From Pseudooceanicola lipolyticus (GTDB lineage Bacteria > Pseudomonadota > Alphaproteobacteria > Rhodobacterales > Rhodobacteraceae), in the NCBI RefSeq assembly GCF_002786325.1, contig NZ_PGTB01000024.1, positions 1 to 40,039 of the forward strand: DNA of 40,039 nt, written 5' to 3'. The notes below the pieces were generated by a model. That model saw only the letters and a program-made list of their open reading frames with translations. It was not told where the DNA came from and did no database searches. Shown here piece after piece: positions 1 to 8,585 of the stretch. The position numbers and the translations under genes were made by a program. Every line of letters begins with the position of its first letter. Within the stretch, counting starts at the first letter, position 1.

Positions 1-1
1 C

Positions 2-508
2 GGGCAGTTGCGGCGCGGCGACCTGGTGATCACCGCCGCCGGCGACAGCGTGCCGGTGCTGCACCTGATCACGCGTACCGTGCCGGCGCGCGGCAGTTTC
101 GCGCCCGTGCGGTTGCGCGCGCCGTTTTTCGGCCTGCGCCAGGACATAGCGGTCAGCGCTCTGCAGGGTCTGATCCTGTCCGGATCCGAGGTGGAGTACT
201 TGTTCGGCAAAGAGACCGTTCGGATGCGTGCGGGCGACCTGCTGAGCGGTCACGCGGTTCAGCCGGTGCGCTGTGGCCGCTTCATCCGTTACGTTCAGCT
301 GCTGCTGCCCGAGAACGAGCCGATCAACATTGCCGGCGCGGCGCTGGACAGCCTGGGCATCGGGCGCATCCGGCGCAAGCCGGGGCCGCTGGCCGCCAGC
401 CTGCTGGCCCCGCTCAGCCGCAACACCCTGCCCGAACACAGCCCGCCCGCGCATGCGGTGCTGCGTGCGCATGAGGCGGCGATGCTGGCCGATTACCGCG
501 CGGCTTAG
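2..508 (+). CDS. Hint-domain protein, C-terminal part (cut by window edge)
   Basis: This reading frame is already open at the left edge, so the start is missing and about 168 residues are visible. The pattern (LRRGDLV, a long beta-rich stretch, GHAVQPV, then a Y-V-[QH]-L-L-like strand) fits the C-terminal half of a Hint_2 (hedgehog/intein-like) domain, a family abundant in roseobacters and often fused to secreted or RTX-type proteins. Hint domains can self-process, but the nucleophilic N-terminal Cys or Ser that would show activity lies outside the window. The last 45 residues are Ala/Pro-rich and look like a tail. The gene converges on the next one with only 3 nt between stop codons. Family assignment is moderately sure; role is unknown. 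Confidence 0.6.
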   Translation, partial: GQLRRGDLVITAAGDSVPVLHLITRTVPARGSFAPVRLRAPFFGLRQDIAVSALQGLILSGSEVEYLFGKETVRMRAGDLLSGHAVQPVRCGRFIRYVQLLLPENEPINIAGAALDSLGIGRIRRKPGPLAASLLAPLSRNTLPEHSPPAHAVLRAHEAAMLADYRAA

Positions 509-511
509 GCT

Positions 512-847
512 CTATTCGGTTTCTTCTCCGAAAAACGGCGTCATCTGGGCGACGATCACCGCGTTTTCCTCCAGCGCGCGCAACATCAGCGCGCGCTCTT
601 CCTCGGGAATTTCGTGGCCCTGCTCTTCGCGCTCGTCCAGGGTGCCGTATCCGGTGACATCCAGCGGAGCGGTATCGGCCTGTTTCAGGATCGCCACCGT
701 TTCGCGCACCGCTTCGGCCTCGTCCACACCGCTGGCATAGCAGACCAGCGCCGCGCCGGTGGCGTCCTTGGGCAGGCCATCGCCATCCTTGCGCCCGATC
801 TGGACGACAAGGGTAAAGACCTGCTGACGTGAGGGTTGTTTTGCCAT
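512..847 (-). CDS. conserved hypothetical protein, 111 aa
   Basis: I do not recognise a named family. The product is a small acidic protein that begins MAKQPSRQQV and continues with beta-alpha-like segments (TLVVQIGRKDGDGLP, ALVCYASGVDEAEAVRETVAIL), followed by an acidic C-terminal helix (EIPEEERALMLRALEENA). There is no signal peptide and no membrane segment, so it is probably cytosolic. Codon use is like that of its neighbours, and the frame is closed by convergent genes, which supports it being real. It has its own upstream intergenic region with a strong inverted repeat. Confidence 0.65.
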   Translation of the reverse strand: MAKQPSRQQVFTLVVQIGRKDGDGLPKDATGAALVCYASGVDEAEAVRETVAILKQADTAPLDVTGYGTLDEREEQGHEIPEEERALMLRALEENAVIVAQMTPFFGEETE

Positions 848-902
848 GCCCCGCGATGCGCCGGCGCCGGGGCGATGTCAAGCGCCGGGTGGTTTAGACC
901 GT

Positions 903-959
903 GATCGCGCGGGACAGTGCCCGGCACCGAAACCGGAACCGGGCACTGCGGCCGCGATC
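903..959. repeat. strong two-part hairpin
   Basis: GATCGCG (903-909) pairs with CGCGATC (953-959), and CAGTGCCCGG (915-924) pairs perfectly with CCGGGCACTG (939-948). The result is 17 bp of stem with a small internal loop and a 14-nt apical loop. No T-run follows on either strand, so it is not a classical terminator. It could be a REP-like element, a structured RNA or a protein site. Confidence 0.6.
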
Positions 960-1189
960 TGTGCAATCCCCAGGCAGCGGGCCGGGACAGCCAATGCCTG
1001 ATGTCTTTCACCTAGCGAAAGCGGCGAAAAAACAACTCGTTACCGCATAGCACCTGGCGAAGCTAGCGGTGAAATGCGGCTGCAAACGGACGGTGAAATG
1101 GCGTTGCGGCGCGATGACGGAAACAATCAGATCCGATCGTTGCTGATTGCGCAACGGCAAGCTGGGCCGGCCTGTCATAGTGTTTGGAC

Positions 1190-1222
1190 GGGCGCGGCGG
1201 GCTTTGCCCTTGCTCCGCGCCC
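1190..1222 (-). terminator. possible terminator hairpin after dapD
   Basis: GGGCGCGG (1190-1197) pairs with CCGCGCCC (1215-1222) around a nested GGGC-TTT-GCCC mini-hairpin, 30 nt past the dapD stop codon. The position fits a transcription end, but there is no U-tract, so termination activity is uncertain. Confidence 0.35.
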
Positions 1223-1251
1223 GCCGCAGCTCTCCGACCGGCGTGGCGAAA

Positions 1252-2079
1252 TCAGTCGCGCAGCAATTCGTTGATGCCGGTTTTCGAGCGGGTCTTTTCA
1301 TCGACCCGCTTGACGATCACCGCGCAATAGAGGCCGACGCCGCCGGTGGAGGGCATCGAGCCGGCCACCACCACCGAATAGGGCGGCACCTCGCCGTACA
1401 TCACCTCGCCGGTGGCGCGGTCGACGATCTTGGTGGACTGGCCCAGGAACACGCCCATGCCCAGCACCGAGCCTTCGCGCACGATCACGCCCTCGACCAC
1501 TTCCGACCGGGCGCCGATGAAGCAATTGTCCTCGATGATGGTCGGGCCGGCCTGCATCGGCTCCAGCACACCGCCGATGCCGACGCCGCCGGACAGGTGC
1601 ACGCCCTTGCCGATCTGCGCACAGGACCCGACGGTGGCCCAGGTGTCGACCATGGTGCCGCTGTCGACATAGGCGCCGAGATTGACGAAGGACGGCATCA
1701 GCACCACACCCGGTGCGATATAGGCCGATTTGCGCACCACGCAGTTCGGCACTGCGCGGAAACCGGCGGCCTTCCACTGGTCGTCGCCCCAGCCGGCGAA
1801 CTTGCTGTCCACCTTGTCCCACCAGCCGCTGCCCTGCGGGCCGCCGGACTGGTGCTCCATATCCTTGATCCGGAAGCCCAGCAGCACCGCTTTTTTCGCC
1901 CATTGATTGACATGCCACGACCCGTCGGCCTGTTTTTCGGCCACACGCAGTTCGCCGCTGTCCAGTGCGTTCAGCGTGTCTTCGATTGCGTTGCGGGTTT
2001 CACCGGTGGTGGCGGGCGTGATGGTGTCGCGGGCCTCCCAGGCGGCTTCGATGGCGGTTTCAAGCTGGGCGTTGGACAT
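1252..2079 (-). CDS. dapD: 2,3,4,5-tetrahydropyridine-2,6-dicarboxylate N-succinyltransferase
   Basis: DapD succinylates tetrahydrodipicolinate with succinyl-CoA in the succinylase branch of lysine and meso-diaminopimelate synthesis, in the cytosol. The 275-aa length is normal for the family. A helical N-terminal domain (about 1-105) is followed by a left-handed beta-helix of imperfect hexapeptides (about 115-215, for example [23 protein letters not shown]) and a C-terminal beta/coil segment ending [10 protein letters not shown], typical of DapD. The start is preceded by AGGGAGAAT. dapF lies at 38.1 kb, so two steps of the same pathway are present but not in one operon. The gene stands alone here, with its own upstream gap. 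Confidence 0.96.
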   Translation of the reverse strand: MSNAQLETAIEAAWEARDTITPATTGETRNAIEDTLNALDSGELRVAEKQADGSWHVNQWAKKAVLLGFRIKDMEHQSGGPQGSGWWDKVDSKFAGWGDDQWKAAGFRAVPNCVVRKSAYIAPGVVLMPSFVNLGAYVDSGTMVDTWATVGSCAQIGKGVHLSGGVGIGGVLEPMQAGPTIIEDNCFIGARSEVVEGVIVREGSVLGMGVFLGQSTKIVDRATGEVMYGEVPPYSVVVAGSMPSTGGVGLYCAVIVKRVDEKTRSKTGINELLRD

Positions 2080-2144
2080 CGGATTCTCCCTGTGAGTTCC
2101 GGCGCCGCTATAGAGATCAAACCCGCTGGGCGCAATCGCCCTGC

Positions 2145-2942
2145 TTAGGGATCGGCCTCGATCCCGGTCAGGCGGCCCTCGATCCGCAGGGTTTCGATCA
2201 GTTCGGGCCCTTCCAGGAACAGCCAGATCTCGCTGCGCCCGATGGCCTGCGTGCCGATCAATTGGCGCATATGCGGCAATGTCAGACCATTCACCAGCTG
2301 CAGGCCGGGCACCGAAAACATCGCCACCGCCAGACCGTCAACGCCGATCACGCCAAAGCCCTGGGTTGGCAGGGCGGGTTCGAATTCGCCGGTCGCGGCG
2401 GTGCGCCCGACCATGAAGCCAAAGCCGTCTCCCGTCTTGCCGGTCGGGCCGGTTTCGTCGATCAGGGTATGCCCGGCATCGTTCAGCAGGACGGCTATGT
2501 TGCCCATGCGGGTCATTTCCAGCCCGGCCAGGCGGCAATGATCGGCATCGACGCAAAAACTGCCATCATAGCGGGTCATCATGCCGACGCCGCTGGTGGC
2601 GACATGTGCCGCGATCAGGGCGGCGTTCATGGTGGTTTCGATCGCTCCCAACCGCAGCGTTGCCGCGGTGACCGCGTCTTTGAAGCCGGCAACGTTCTGG
2701 TTGGCGGTGGTTGTCGCCACGCCGGTTTCATAGCGGACTTCGCCGGACAGCTCGACCGCGCCGCCCATCGCACCGGCGCCGTAAAACTCGGACATCAGCG
2801 CGCCCAGCGTGCCGCCCTGTCGTCCAATCACCTTGTTAGGGTCGAAATTCAGCACACCACGCCAGACAAAGGCGCTGGGTTCGGCAACCAGGGGGCCGGA
2901 CCACAGGACAAGGAGAAGGGCAAAGAACCGGACAGCGGGCAT
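2145..2942 (-). CDS. secreted protein of unknown function, 265 aa
   Basis: I do not recognise the family. An N-terminal signal peptide is clear (basic start, hydrophobic [11 protein letters not shown], cleavage near LVAEP), so the mature protein is exported. The rest is rich in Gly, Ala and Thr and shows no catalytic motif. Two cysteines in [11 protein letters not shown] could form a disulphide in the periplasm. I chose the ATG at 2942 because the signal peptide begins there; an upstream in-frame extension to 3086 has the look of non-coding sequence. It lies 67 nt downstream of the dehydratase gene on the same strand and may be cotranscribed with it. Confidence 0.7.
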   Translation of the reverse strand: MPAVRFFALLLVLWSGPLVAEPSAFVWRGVLNFDPNKVIGRQGGTLGALMSEFYGAGAMGGAVELSGEVRYETGVATTTANQNVAGFKDAVTAATLRLGAIETTMNAALIAAHVATSGVGMMTRYDGSFCVDADHCRLAGLEMTRMGNIAVLLNDAGHTLIDETGPTGKTGDGFGFMVGRTAATGEFEPALPTQGFGVIGVDGLAVAMFSVPGLQLVNGLTLPHMRQLIGTQAIGRSEIWLFLEGPELIETLRIEGRLTGIEADP

Positions 2943-3009
2943 CGGGCGACCCTTGCGAGGGAGTTCTGTCAGATATTGACGCGAATTTGCTGCCCGCTGG
3001 CAACTGGAT

Positions 3010-3939
3010 TCACGCGGCGAAGGGATCCGGCGCAATATTGGCGCCGCAAACCAGCACCGCGACTTTTTCGCCTTCGGCCGGGACATAGGCGCCGCTGGTC
3101 AGCGCGGCCAGCGCGGTGGCCCCGGCGGGTTCCACCAACTGGCGGCAGGTGCGCCACAGCGCGTGTTGCGCCGCGGTGATCGCGCCATCTTCGACCAGCA
3201 CGCTTTCGACACCGGTCTGCCGGGCCAGGCCGAAACAGATGTCGCCGATCCGGCGCGCGCCCAGCGCGTTGGCGGCGACGCCCGACACCTCGACATCCAC
3301 CGGGTTGCCCGCCGCCAGCGCCGCGTTCAGCGCGCAGGAGGTTCTGGGTTCCACCGCCACCACCTTGCGCCGGGTGCCCAGCCAGGCCATTGCCCCGGCG
3401 ATCAGGCCGCCGCCGCCGACGGCGATCAGCACCGTGTCGGCCTGCAGACCCTGTTCCTCCCATTCGCGTATCAGCGTGCCTTGCCCCGCCACCGTCAGCG
3501 GCGCGTCATAGGCATGGATCTGCATCGCGCCGCTTTCGGCCTCATAGGCGCGGGCGGCCTCCAGCGCAGTGGCGTATTCGCCCTGCACCACCCGCAGGGC
3601 CGCTCCGGTTTGCCGGATCAGCGCAATCTTGGACGGGCCGGCCATTTCCGGGACGAAGATATGCGCGGGATGGCCCAATGCGCGGGCGGCAAAGGCCGCG
3701 GCCGCGCCGTGATTGCCGCCGCTTGCCGCCACCACCCCGGCCGGGGGCACATCAACCGCCAGCAGCGTGTTGAAGGCGCCGCGCGCCTTGAAGGTGCCGG
3801 TATGTTGCAGCTGTTCCAGCTTCATCTCGACCGGATGGCGCAGACCAAAGCCGGAGAGCGTGGCCACCGGCGTGCGCACCACGTGACCGGACAGCCGCTG
3901 TGCCGCCGCATCGATATCGTCCCTGCCCACCATCGCCAT
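3010..3939 (-). CDS. PLP-dependent serine/threonine dehydratase family protein
   Basis: This is a fold-type II PLP enzyme of about 309 residues. The PLP lysine sits in HTGTFKARGAF, the substrate loop is SGGNHGAA and the phosphate cup is VGGGGLIAG. These are hallmarks of threonine/serine dehydratases and serine racemases, which eliminate the hydroxyl and amino groups of Ser or Thr to give a 2-oxo acid and ammonia. It lacks the regulatory ACT-like C-terminal domain of biosynthetic IlvA, so it is of the catabolic or short type. The start is uncertain between ATGs at 3939 and 3933. The divergent LOG gene begins 143 nt away, so the promoters face each other. Confidence 0.85.
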   Translation of the reverse strand: MAMVGRDDIDAAAQRLSGHVVRTPVATLSGFGLRHPVEMKLEQLQHTGTFKARGAFNTLLAVDVPPAGVVAASGGNHGAAAAFAARALGHPAHIFVPEMAGPSKIALIRQTGAALRVVQGEYATALEAARAYEAESGAMQIHAYDAPLTVAGQGTLIREWEEQGLQADTVLIAVGGGGLIAGAMAWLGTRRKVVAVEPRTSCALNAALAAGNPVDVEVSGVAANALGARRIGDICFGLARQTGVESVLVEDGAITAAQHALWRTCRQLVEPAGATALAALTSGAYVPAEGEKVAVLVCGANIAPDPFAA

Positions 3940-4082
3940 CGTCCCATTTGTCCTGCCGTGCCACCCTAGCGCCGCGAAACCCGGCTGCAACCGGCAAAGC
4001 CGGCCAGATCGGGGCCGCCACCGCTGGCCCCTGCGCCTGGAAGCGGGTAAGCCTAGAGATGTGAATGATCAGGACCTGTCCA

Positions 4083-4925
4083 ATGCGAGACCAGCGACTT
4101 AGCGCTTTCCGTGATGCCCATACCGACCGGGACACCGCCACCCATGTGCCCGATACGCCGCAGACCCGGGCGCCGGCCTATCGGCTGGCCTTTGCGGATG
4201 AGGATTTCCTGTGCCGGGAAGAGCTGCGGCCGGTGCGGCTGCAGCTGGAATTGCTGAAGCCGCAGATGCACCTGGACGAACACCAGATCAAAAGCACGGT
4301 GGTGCTGTTCGGCGGCGCGCGGATTCCGGAACCGGCCAAGAAAGACACAGCGCGGACCCAGACCTTGGCCGATCTGTCGCATTACTATGACGAGGCGCGG
4401 CGGTTCGCGCGGATGATGACCGAGAAATGTATCGCCGGCGGCGGGCATGATCACGTCGTCGTCACCGGCGGCGGGCCGGGCGTGATGGAGGCCGGCAATC
4501 GCGGCGCGCATGAGGCGGGCGGCATTTCGATCGGGCTGAACATCGTGCTGCCGCACGAGCAGGCGCCCAACACCTATGTCACGCCGGACCTGTGTTTCAA
4601 CTTCCACTATTTCGCCGTGCGCAAGATGCATTTCCTGATGCGTGCCTGCGCGATCTGCGTCTTTCCCGGCGGTTTCGGGACCTTGGACGAGATGTTTGAA
4701 TCGCTGACCCTGATTCAGACCGGGCGGATGGAGCGGGTGCCCTTCCTGCTGTTCGGCCAGGCGTTCTGGGAAAAGATCATCAACTGGGAGGCGCTGGCCG
4801 ATGCGGGCACGATTTCGCCCGAGGATCTGGACCTGTTCCGCTTTGTCGAGACCGCCGAACAGGCGGCCGAAATCATCGGCAATTGGGAGCCAGCACCGCC
4901 GCGCGACGATATTCCGGGGCGCTAA
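4083..4925 (+). CDS. LOG-family (TIGR00730-like) Rossmann protein
   Basis: The 280-aa product carries the LOG signature PGGFGTLDE (about 195-203), a nucleotide-binding VTGGGPGVMEAGNRGAHEAGG block (127-147) and the preceding strand TVVLFGGARIP. LOG proteins are phosphoribohydrolases that release cytokinin-type bases or free bases from nucleoside monophosphates, and many bacterial members were once misnamed lysine decarboxylases. The N-terminal extension of about 65 residues with LKPQMHLDEHQIKSTVV is typical of the long alphaproteobacterial subtype. Substrate is not deducible. An alternative ATG exists at 4065; I prefer 4083 because the protein there starts like its homologues, but the ribosome site is weak. 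Confidence 0.85.
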   Translation: MRDQRLSAFRDAHTDRDTATHVPDTPQTRAPAYRLAFADEDFLCREELRPVRLQLELLKPQMHLDEHQIKSTVVLFGGARIPEPAKKDTARTQTLADLSHYYDEARRFARMMTEKCIAGGGHDHVVVTGGGPGVMEAGNRGAHEAGGISIGLNIVLPHEQAPNTYVTPDLCFNFHYFAVRKMHFLMRACAICVFPGGFGTLDEMFESLTLIQTGRMERVPFLLFGQAFWEKIINWEALADAGTISPEDLDLFRFVETAEQAAEIIGNWEPAPPRDDIPGR

Positions 4926-4993
4926 ACCCGCGCTCCACCGGGTGGTCAAAATAATTGCCGGTCTGAATGAAAGCCGCTAACAAGCGCTTATTG

Positions 4994-5011
4994 AACGCGA
5001 AATATCGCGTT
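4994..5011. promoter_or_regulatory. perfect 7-bp inverted repeat upstream of the RTX gene
   Basis: AACGCGA (4994-5000), spacer AATA, TCGCGTT (5005-5011) lies 32-49 nt upstream of the RTX start codon, where an operator would control the promoter. A second, shorter GC palindrome (AAGCGCTT) is at 4982-4989. No binding factor can be named. Confidence 0.45.
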
Positions 5012-5042
5012 ATACCAGCAATTTAAAGGAACTACCCATAAA

Positions 5043-6059
5043 ATGCCAAAGTCACTGATTAACAGCCTCGCGCCCGAGGCTGTCTTTTATGCCGACGTGT
5101 TTTCCCTGTTCACACAAGGTCGGCTTTTCTTCGATGCACAAGACTGGTCCGACGGCGCGCCGACGGGAAATCGCGCCAAATCCTTCACGATCAGCACCGA
5201 GTATGATTATCAGATTCACAACCAGCCCGATTTCGCCATGGACGCCGGTATCACCTTTCATGGTCGTTTCAAGAAAGCCAATGGCGATTGGACCGGTCGC
5301 GTCACCAAGGTTGAATTTGTCCGGGATGGTGAAGAGGTCGGAGAAATTCAGATCCGGTCCGGTGTCGATCTGGCGCGGGTGACGGAGGTGGGCAGCTCGG
5401 GCCTGATCTGGAACGAACTGACAACCAGCGGGGTCAAAGGCAGTCTGACCTCGACCACCGACTATATCAACGGCTCGTTGGGGGATGACATCATTTTCGC
5501 CGGCGCCGGTGCCGATTACATCAATGCGTCGCGCGGGAATGACAGGATCTTCGGCCAGGGCGGCAACGACCAAATCGATGGCTATGACGGGGATGACTAC
5601 ATCAACGGCGGCGGCGGCAGGGACAGGCTTGAAGGCAAGGGTGGCAGCGATACCGTTCTCGGCGGCGGCGGACGCGATACCTTTGCCAGCGATTTCATCG
5701 GTGACAATGTCTGGACCGGCGGCAAAGGCGGTGACCGTTTTCAGGTCGGCGGCTGGTTTGCCGACCAGGACGTGTCGACGCGCGTAACCGACTTCAACAA
5801 AAAGCAGGGCGACAAGCTGGACCTGACCGAACTGTCCGAGTTGCTGTTCGGCTATGTGGAGGAGGTACGCTATATCGGAAAACGTGCCTTTTCAGGCGAC
5901 GACGGCGTTCTGGAAATCCGCATGGAGAACGGGTTTGTCGAGCTTGACTATACCGACGACAACCGCGTCGAATACGGCCTGCATCTGGATGGCCTGAGCC
6001 ATTTCAAGGCATCGCAGACAAACTGGATCCTTCTGCCGGACGGCTGGGATTTCTCCTGA
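5043..6059 (+). CDS. RTX (haemolysin-type) calcium-binding secreted protein
   Basis: The 338-aa product has no Sec signal peptide. Residues about 144-234 hold glycine- and aspartate-rich nonapeptides (for example GGNDQIDGYDGDDYINGGGGRDRLEGKGG), the Ca2+-binding beta-roll of RTX exoproteins. It is followed by a C-terminal region ending in a hydrophobic strand (FKASQTNWILLPDGWDFS), as expected for type I secretion. The N-terminal 140 residues show no recognisable enzyme domain, so it may be structural or adhesive. No type I ABC exporter genes lie in the window. A good ribosome site (AAAGGAACT) and an inverted repeat precede the ATG. Codon use is less GC-biased than its neighbours, a hint of recent acquisition. 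Confidence 0.85.
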   Translation: MPKSLINSLAPEAVFYADVFSLFTQGRLFFDAQDWSDGAPTGNRAKSFTISTEYDYQIHNQPDFAMDAGITFHGRFKKANGDWTGRVTKVEFVRDGEEVGEIQIRSGVDLARVTEVGSSGLIWNELTTSGVKGSLTSTTDYINGSLGDDIIFAGAGADYINASRGNDRIFGQGGNDQIDGYDGDDYINGGGGRDRLEGKGGSDTVLGGGGRDTFASDFIGDNVWTGGKGGDRFQVGGWFADQDVSTRVTDFNKKQGDKLDLTELSELLFGYVEEVRYIGKRAFSGDDGVLEIRMENGFVELDYTDDNRVEYGLHLDGLSHFKASQTNWILLPDGWDFS

Positions 6060-6084
6060 TCCTCAACTTTGCCGGAGTTGCCGG

Positions 6085-6294
6085 TCAGTGAAAGTTGACC
6101 GGCAGCAATCCCAGCTCGGTGCCATTCAAAAGCCGCGTCACGATTTTGCGCTCGCCGTCTTCCTTGATGCCATAGCCGAAACCGGCCAGCCGGAATTTCC
6201 ATTCGCGATGCGACAGCGCCTTTTTGCGCTCGTCGCGCAGAAGTTCCAGCAGCGTGGCGTCGATCACGCCGTTTTCGTACATGCCATTTGCCAT
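6085..6294 (-). CDS. small conserved hypothetical protein, 69 aa
   Basis: The family is not recognised. The product is a charged, soluble protein with a helical ELLRDERKKALSHREWKFRLAG core followed by GYGIKEDGERKIVTRLL. I chose the ATG at 6294 because AAAGGA lies 8 nt upstream (6303-6308); an in-frame start at 6324 would add 10 residues but has no ribosome site. It converges with the RTX gene with 25 nt between the stop codons. Confidence 0.6.
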   Translation of the reverse strand: MANGMYENGVIDATLLELLRDERKKALSHREWKFRLAGFGYGIKEDGERKIVTRLLNGTELGLLPVNFH

Positions 6295-6620
6295 TTCCCG
6301 TGTCCTTTGGCTGGGGTTGGTCATGGCCTGATGATGGCGGGTGCTTCGGGGCTGAAATGTATCCGCATCTGGGTCATTTTGCGGCGCCGGGGCAAAAATG
6401 CCGGCATTGTTGCGGATATCTTGCCGGTTTGGGCATCAATTCGGGCCAATGTGTTTCCGAACGAGGAACAATAACTCGCTGTCCTGGCTGTTTCGCTCCG
6501 ATGAACGAACAGTTTCCGGGGCATTGTTTCGCCCGTTCAGCCGCCCGGCCACGCAGCCGCGACCGCCCGAGACAGGGCTCGGCCGGCGGTTTATTGCATC
6601 GGTCTTGATGAGGGTGTGCC
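6295..6620. other. 326-bp region without a recognisable gene
   Basis: This lies between the 69-aa gene and rlmN. Apart from the AAAGGA ribosome site of the former (6303-6308), I see no convincing reading frame, tRNA or strong hairpin. It must hold the promoter of the 69-aa gene and the transcription end of rlmN. Confidence 0.5.
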
Positions 6621-7805
6621 TTACAGCCCCGCCTCGGCCTCGATCTGGCGGCGGGATTTGCGGGCGCGTTCGGTGGCCGATTTCAGCTGGCCGCAGGCGG
6701 CCATGATATCCTCGCCCCGCGGGGTGCGGATGGGCGAGGCATAGCCAGCCTTATAGATGATATCGGCAAAGGCGCGGATGCGGTTGTTGGACGACCGCTG
6801 ATAAGGCGCGCCGGGCCATTCGTTGAACGGAATCAGGTTGATCTTGGCCGGGATGCCATAATCCTTGACCAGCTGGATCAGCCGCCGCGCGTCGTCGTCG
6901 CTGTCGTTCACGTCTTTCAGCATCACGTATTCAAAGGTGATGCGTTCGGAATTGGAGGCCTTGGGATAGGTCTTGAGCGCCTCCAGCAGCGTCTCGATGT
7001 TCCAGCGCTTGTTGATCGGCACCAGCTTGTCGCGGGTTTCATCGGTGGTGGCGTGGAACGAAATCGCCAATTGGCAACCGATCTCGTCGGCGGTGCGCGC
7101 GATCTCGGGGACAACGCCGCTGGTCGACAGCGTGATGCGGCGGCGCGACAGCTGGATACCCTCGGCATCCATGGCGATCTTCATCGCGTCACGCACGTTC
7201 TCGAAATTGTACAGCGGCTCGCCCATGCCCATCAGCACGATATTCGACAGCAGGCGGGTTTCGTCCTTGGGCGCACCGGGAACCGGCCATTCCTCAAGAT
7301 CGTCGCGCGCCATCATCACCTGACCGACGATTTCGGCGGCGGTGAGGTTGCGCACCAGTTTCTGCGTGCCGGTATGGCAGAACGAACAGGTCAGCGTGCA
7401 GCCGACCTGCGACGAGATGCACAGCGTGCCGCGGTCTTCTTCGGGGATATAGACGGTTTCAACCTCGTGCCCCCCGGCGATGCGTACCAGGTATTTGCGG
7501 GTGCCGTCGGAACTCACCTGTTTAGACACCACTTCGGGAATCTCGACGGTGAATTTTTCAGCCAGCATCGCGCGATAGGGCTTGGCCAGGTTGGTCATCT
7601 GGTCAAAGTCGCGCACGCCCCACTGGTAGATCCATTGCCAGATCTGCCCGGTGCGCATCTTCGCCTGTTTCTCGGGCGTACCCGCCTCGATCAGCGCCGC
7701 GCGCAGCCTGTCCCGCGTCAGCCCGACCAGATTCACCTTACCCCCCTCCGGAAGAGTCCGGGGGATGGTATGGACATCCTGCGTGATCGGTGCCGAGGCG
7801 GGCAT
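6621..7805 (-). CDS. rlmN: 23S rRNA (adenine(2503)-C(2))-methyltransferase, dual-specificity
   Basis: RlmN is a radical-SAM enzyme that methylates C2 of A2503 in 23S rRNA and A37 in some tRNAs. The radical-SAM cluster motif is C-TLT-C-SF-C (Cys 136, 140, 143), followed by the SAM-binding [13 protein letters not shown]. The methyl-carrying C-terminal cysteine is in IMAACGQL (about residue 371). The 394-aa length and the N-terminal accessory domain are normal. It is downstream of the IalB-type gene on the same strand, with 73 nt between them, which leaves room for its own promoter. Confidence 0.97.
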   Translation of the reverse strand: MPASAPITQDVHTIPRTLPEGGKVNLVGLTRDRLRAALIEAGTPEKQAKMRTGQIWQWIYQWGVRDFDQMTNLAKPYRAMLAEKFTVEIPEVVSKQVSSDGTRKYLVRIAGGHEVETVYIPEEDRGTLCISSQVGCTLTCSFCHTGTQKLVRNLTAAEIVGQVMMARDDLEEWPVPGAPKDETRLLSNIVLMGMGEPLYNFENVRDAMKIAMDAEGIQLSRRRITLSTSGVVPEIARTADEIGCQLAISFHATTDETRDKLVPINKRWNIETLLEALKTYPKASNSERITFEYVMLKDVNDSDDDARRLIQLVKDYGIPAKINLIPFNEWPGAPYQRSSNNRIRAFADIIYKAGYASPIRTPRGEDIMAACGQLKSATERARKSRRQIEAEAGL

Positions 7806-7878
7806 GGGGCGTTCCGTTTTCCTGAAAGATAGCCCCTATACAGGATTCGCGCGCGAAATCAAAAGCAATCGTGGCAGA

Positions 7879-8415
7879 TCAGCCCGCGCACCGCTTTTCC
7901 GCATCCTCGATGGCGGCGGTGAAACCGAGCAGCGAGAATGTGTCCTTGGTCTGCGTGCCGCGCGAAGACCGCGCCGAAAGCGTCGCCTGGGCGCCGCGTT
8001 TCATCGCGGTGATGATCCGGGTGTCATCGGCAGGCGTCGCCGGCCAGGCCCATTCGCCATCGGTAAACAGTTCGAACTGGCTGCCCGAGATATCCAGGTT
8101 CACGGTCGACCCTTCCGCGAACGGATAGCCGCCGGTAAAGGTGACCTGCCCGTTCACCCCGGCTTCGGGGCGGTAGAACACCATCAACAGGATATCGCCA
8201 CGCCGCACCGCCACAACGCGGCCATCGCGGGTGTTGACGGTTTCCTTCGGTGCCGAGACCCCCCAGCATTCCTTGGGGTTCTCATCGACAAACACGCTCC
8301 AATCGGTGTCGGCCGACACGCGGTTGTTGCTTTCTTCCTGATTCTGCGCACCCGCGGGCATCGCTGCCGCAGCCACGCACAGGCCCGCGATGGTCCGGGC
8401 GATCTTCGATCCCAT
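7879..8415 (-). CDS. invasion-associated locus B (IalB) family periplasmic protein
   Basis: This 178-aa protein has a signal peptide (GSKIARTIAGLCVAAAAMPAGA, cleavage after AGA). The mature part starts a DWSVFVDENPKECWGVSAP block and contains GYPFAEGSTVNLDISGSQFELFTDGEWAWP, the typical core of IalB-family proteins, plus two conserved Cys that could pair. In Bartonella the family was linked to erythrocyte invasion; in free-living roseobacters its role is unknown, so the family name should not be read as virulence. The ATG at 8415 is fixed by GGAGG 8 nt upstream (8424-8428) and by the signal peptide. Confidence 0.85.
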   Translation of the reverse strand: MGSKIARTIAGLCVAAAAMPAGAQNQEESNNRVSADTDWSVFVDENPKECWGVSAPKETVNTRDGRVVAVRRGDILLMVFYRPEAGVNGQVTFTGGYPFAEGSTVNLDISGSQFELFTDGEWAWPATPADDTRIITAMKRGAQATLSARSSRGTQTKDTFSLLGFTAAIEDAEKRCAG

Positions 8416-8585
8416 CTGTCCAGCCTCCAGACTGTCCGTTACCTCAAATTCACGTTGGCGCCTGCGGATTTTTATTCCGTCTTGGACGGCGCTTTCCGTC
8501 GCTTGCTGACAGAAACACACTAACGTAACTTGCGCACGGGGCGAAAGGGCGATTGGCGGGTTTTCGCCAAGAAATGGGGTATGAA

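Larger units (their letters stand above)
848..1251. other. 404-bp intergenic region without a recognisable gene
   Basis: This gap between the 111-aa gene and the end of dapD (both minus strand) holds no convincing reading frame. It contains a long interrupted hairpin (903-959), a direct repeat CGGTGAAATG at 1067-1076 and 1091-1100 (24-bp period), and a GC-rich stem at 1190-1222 just downstream of dapD. The promoter of the 111-aa gene must lie here, but I cannot place it. Confidence 0.6.

Noticed and set aside
1147-2148. 333-codon open frame on the plus strand across dapD
   Set aside because: It is the antisense of dapD, His/Gly/Ala-rich with no domain, and is produced by GC-rich codon bias.
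4053-4949. 298-codon minus-strand frame opposite the LOG gene
   Set aside because: The plus strand carries the PGGFGTLDE motif of LOG proteins; the minus frame has no family features.
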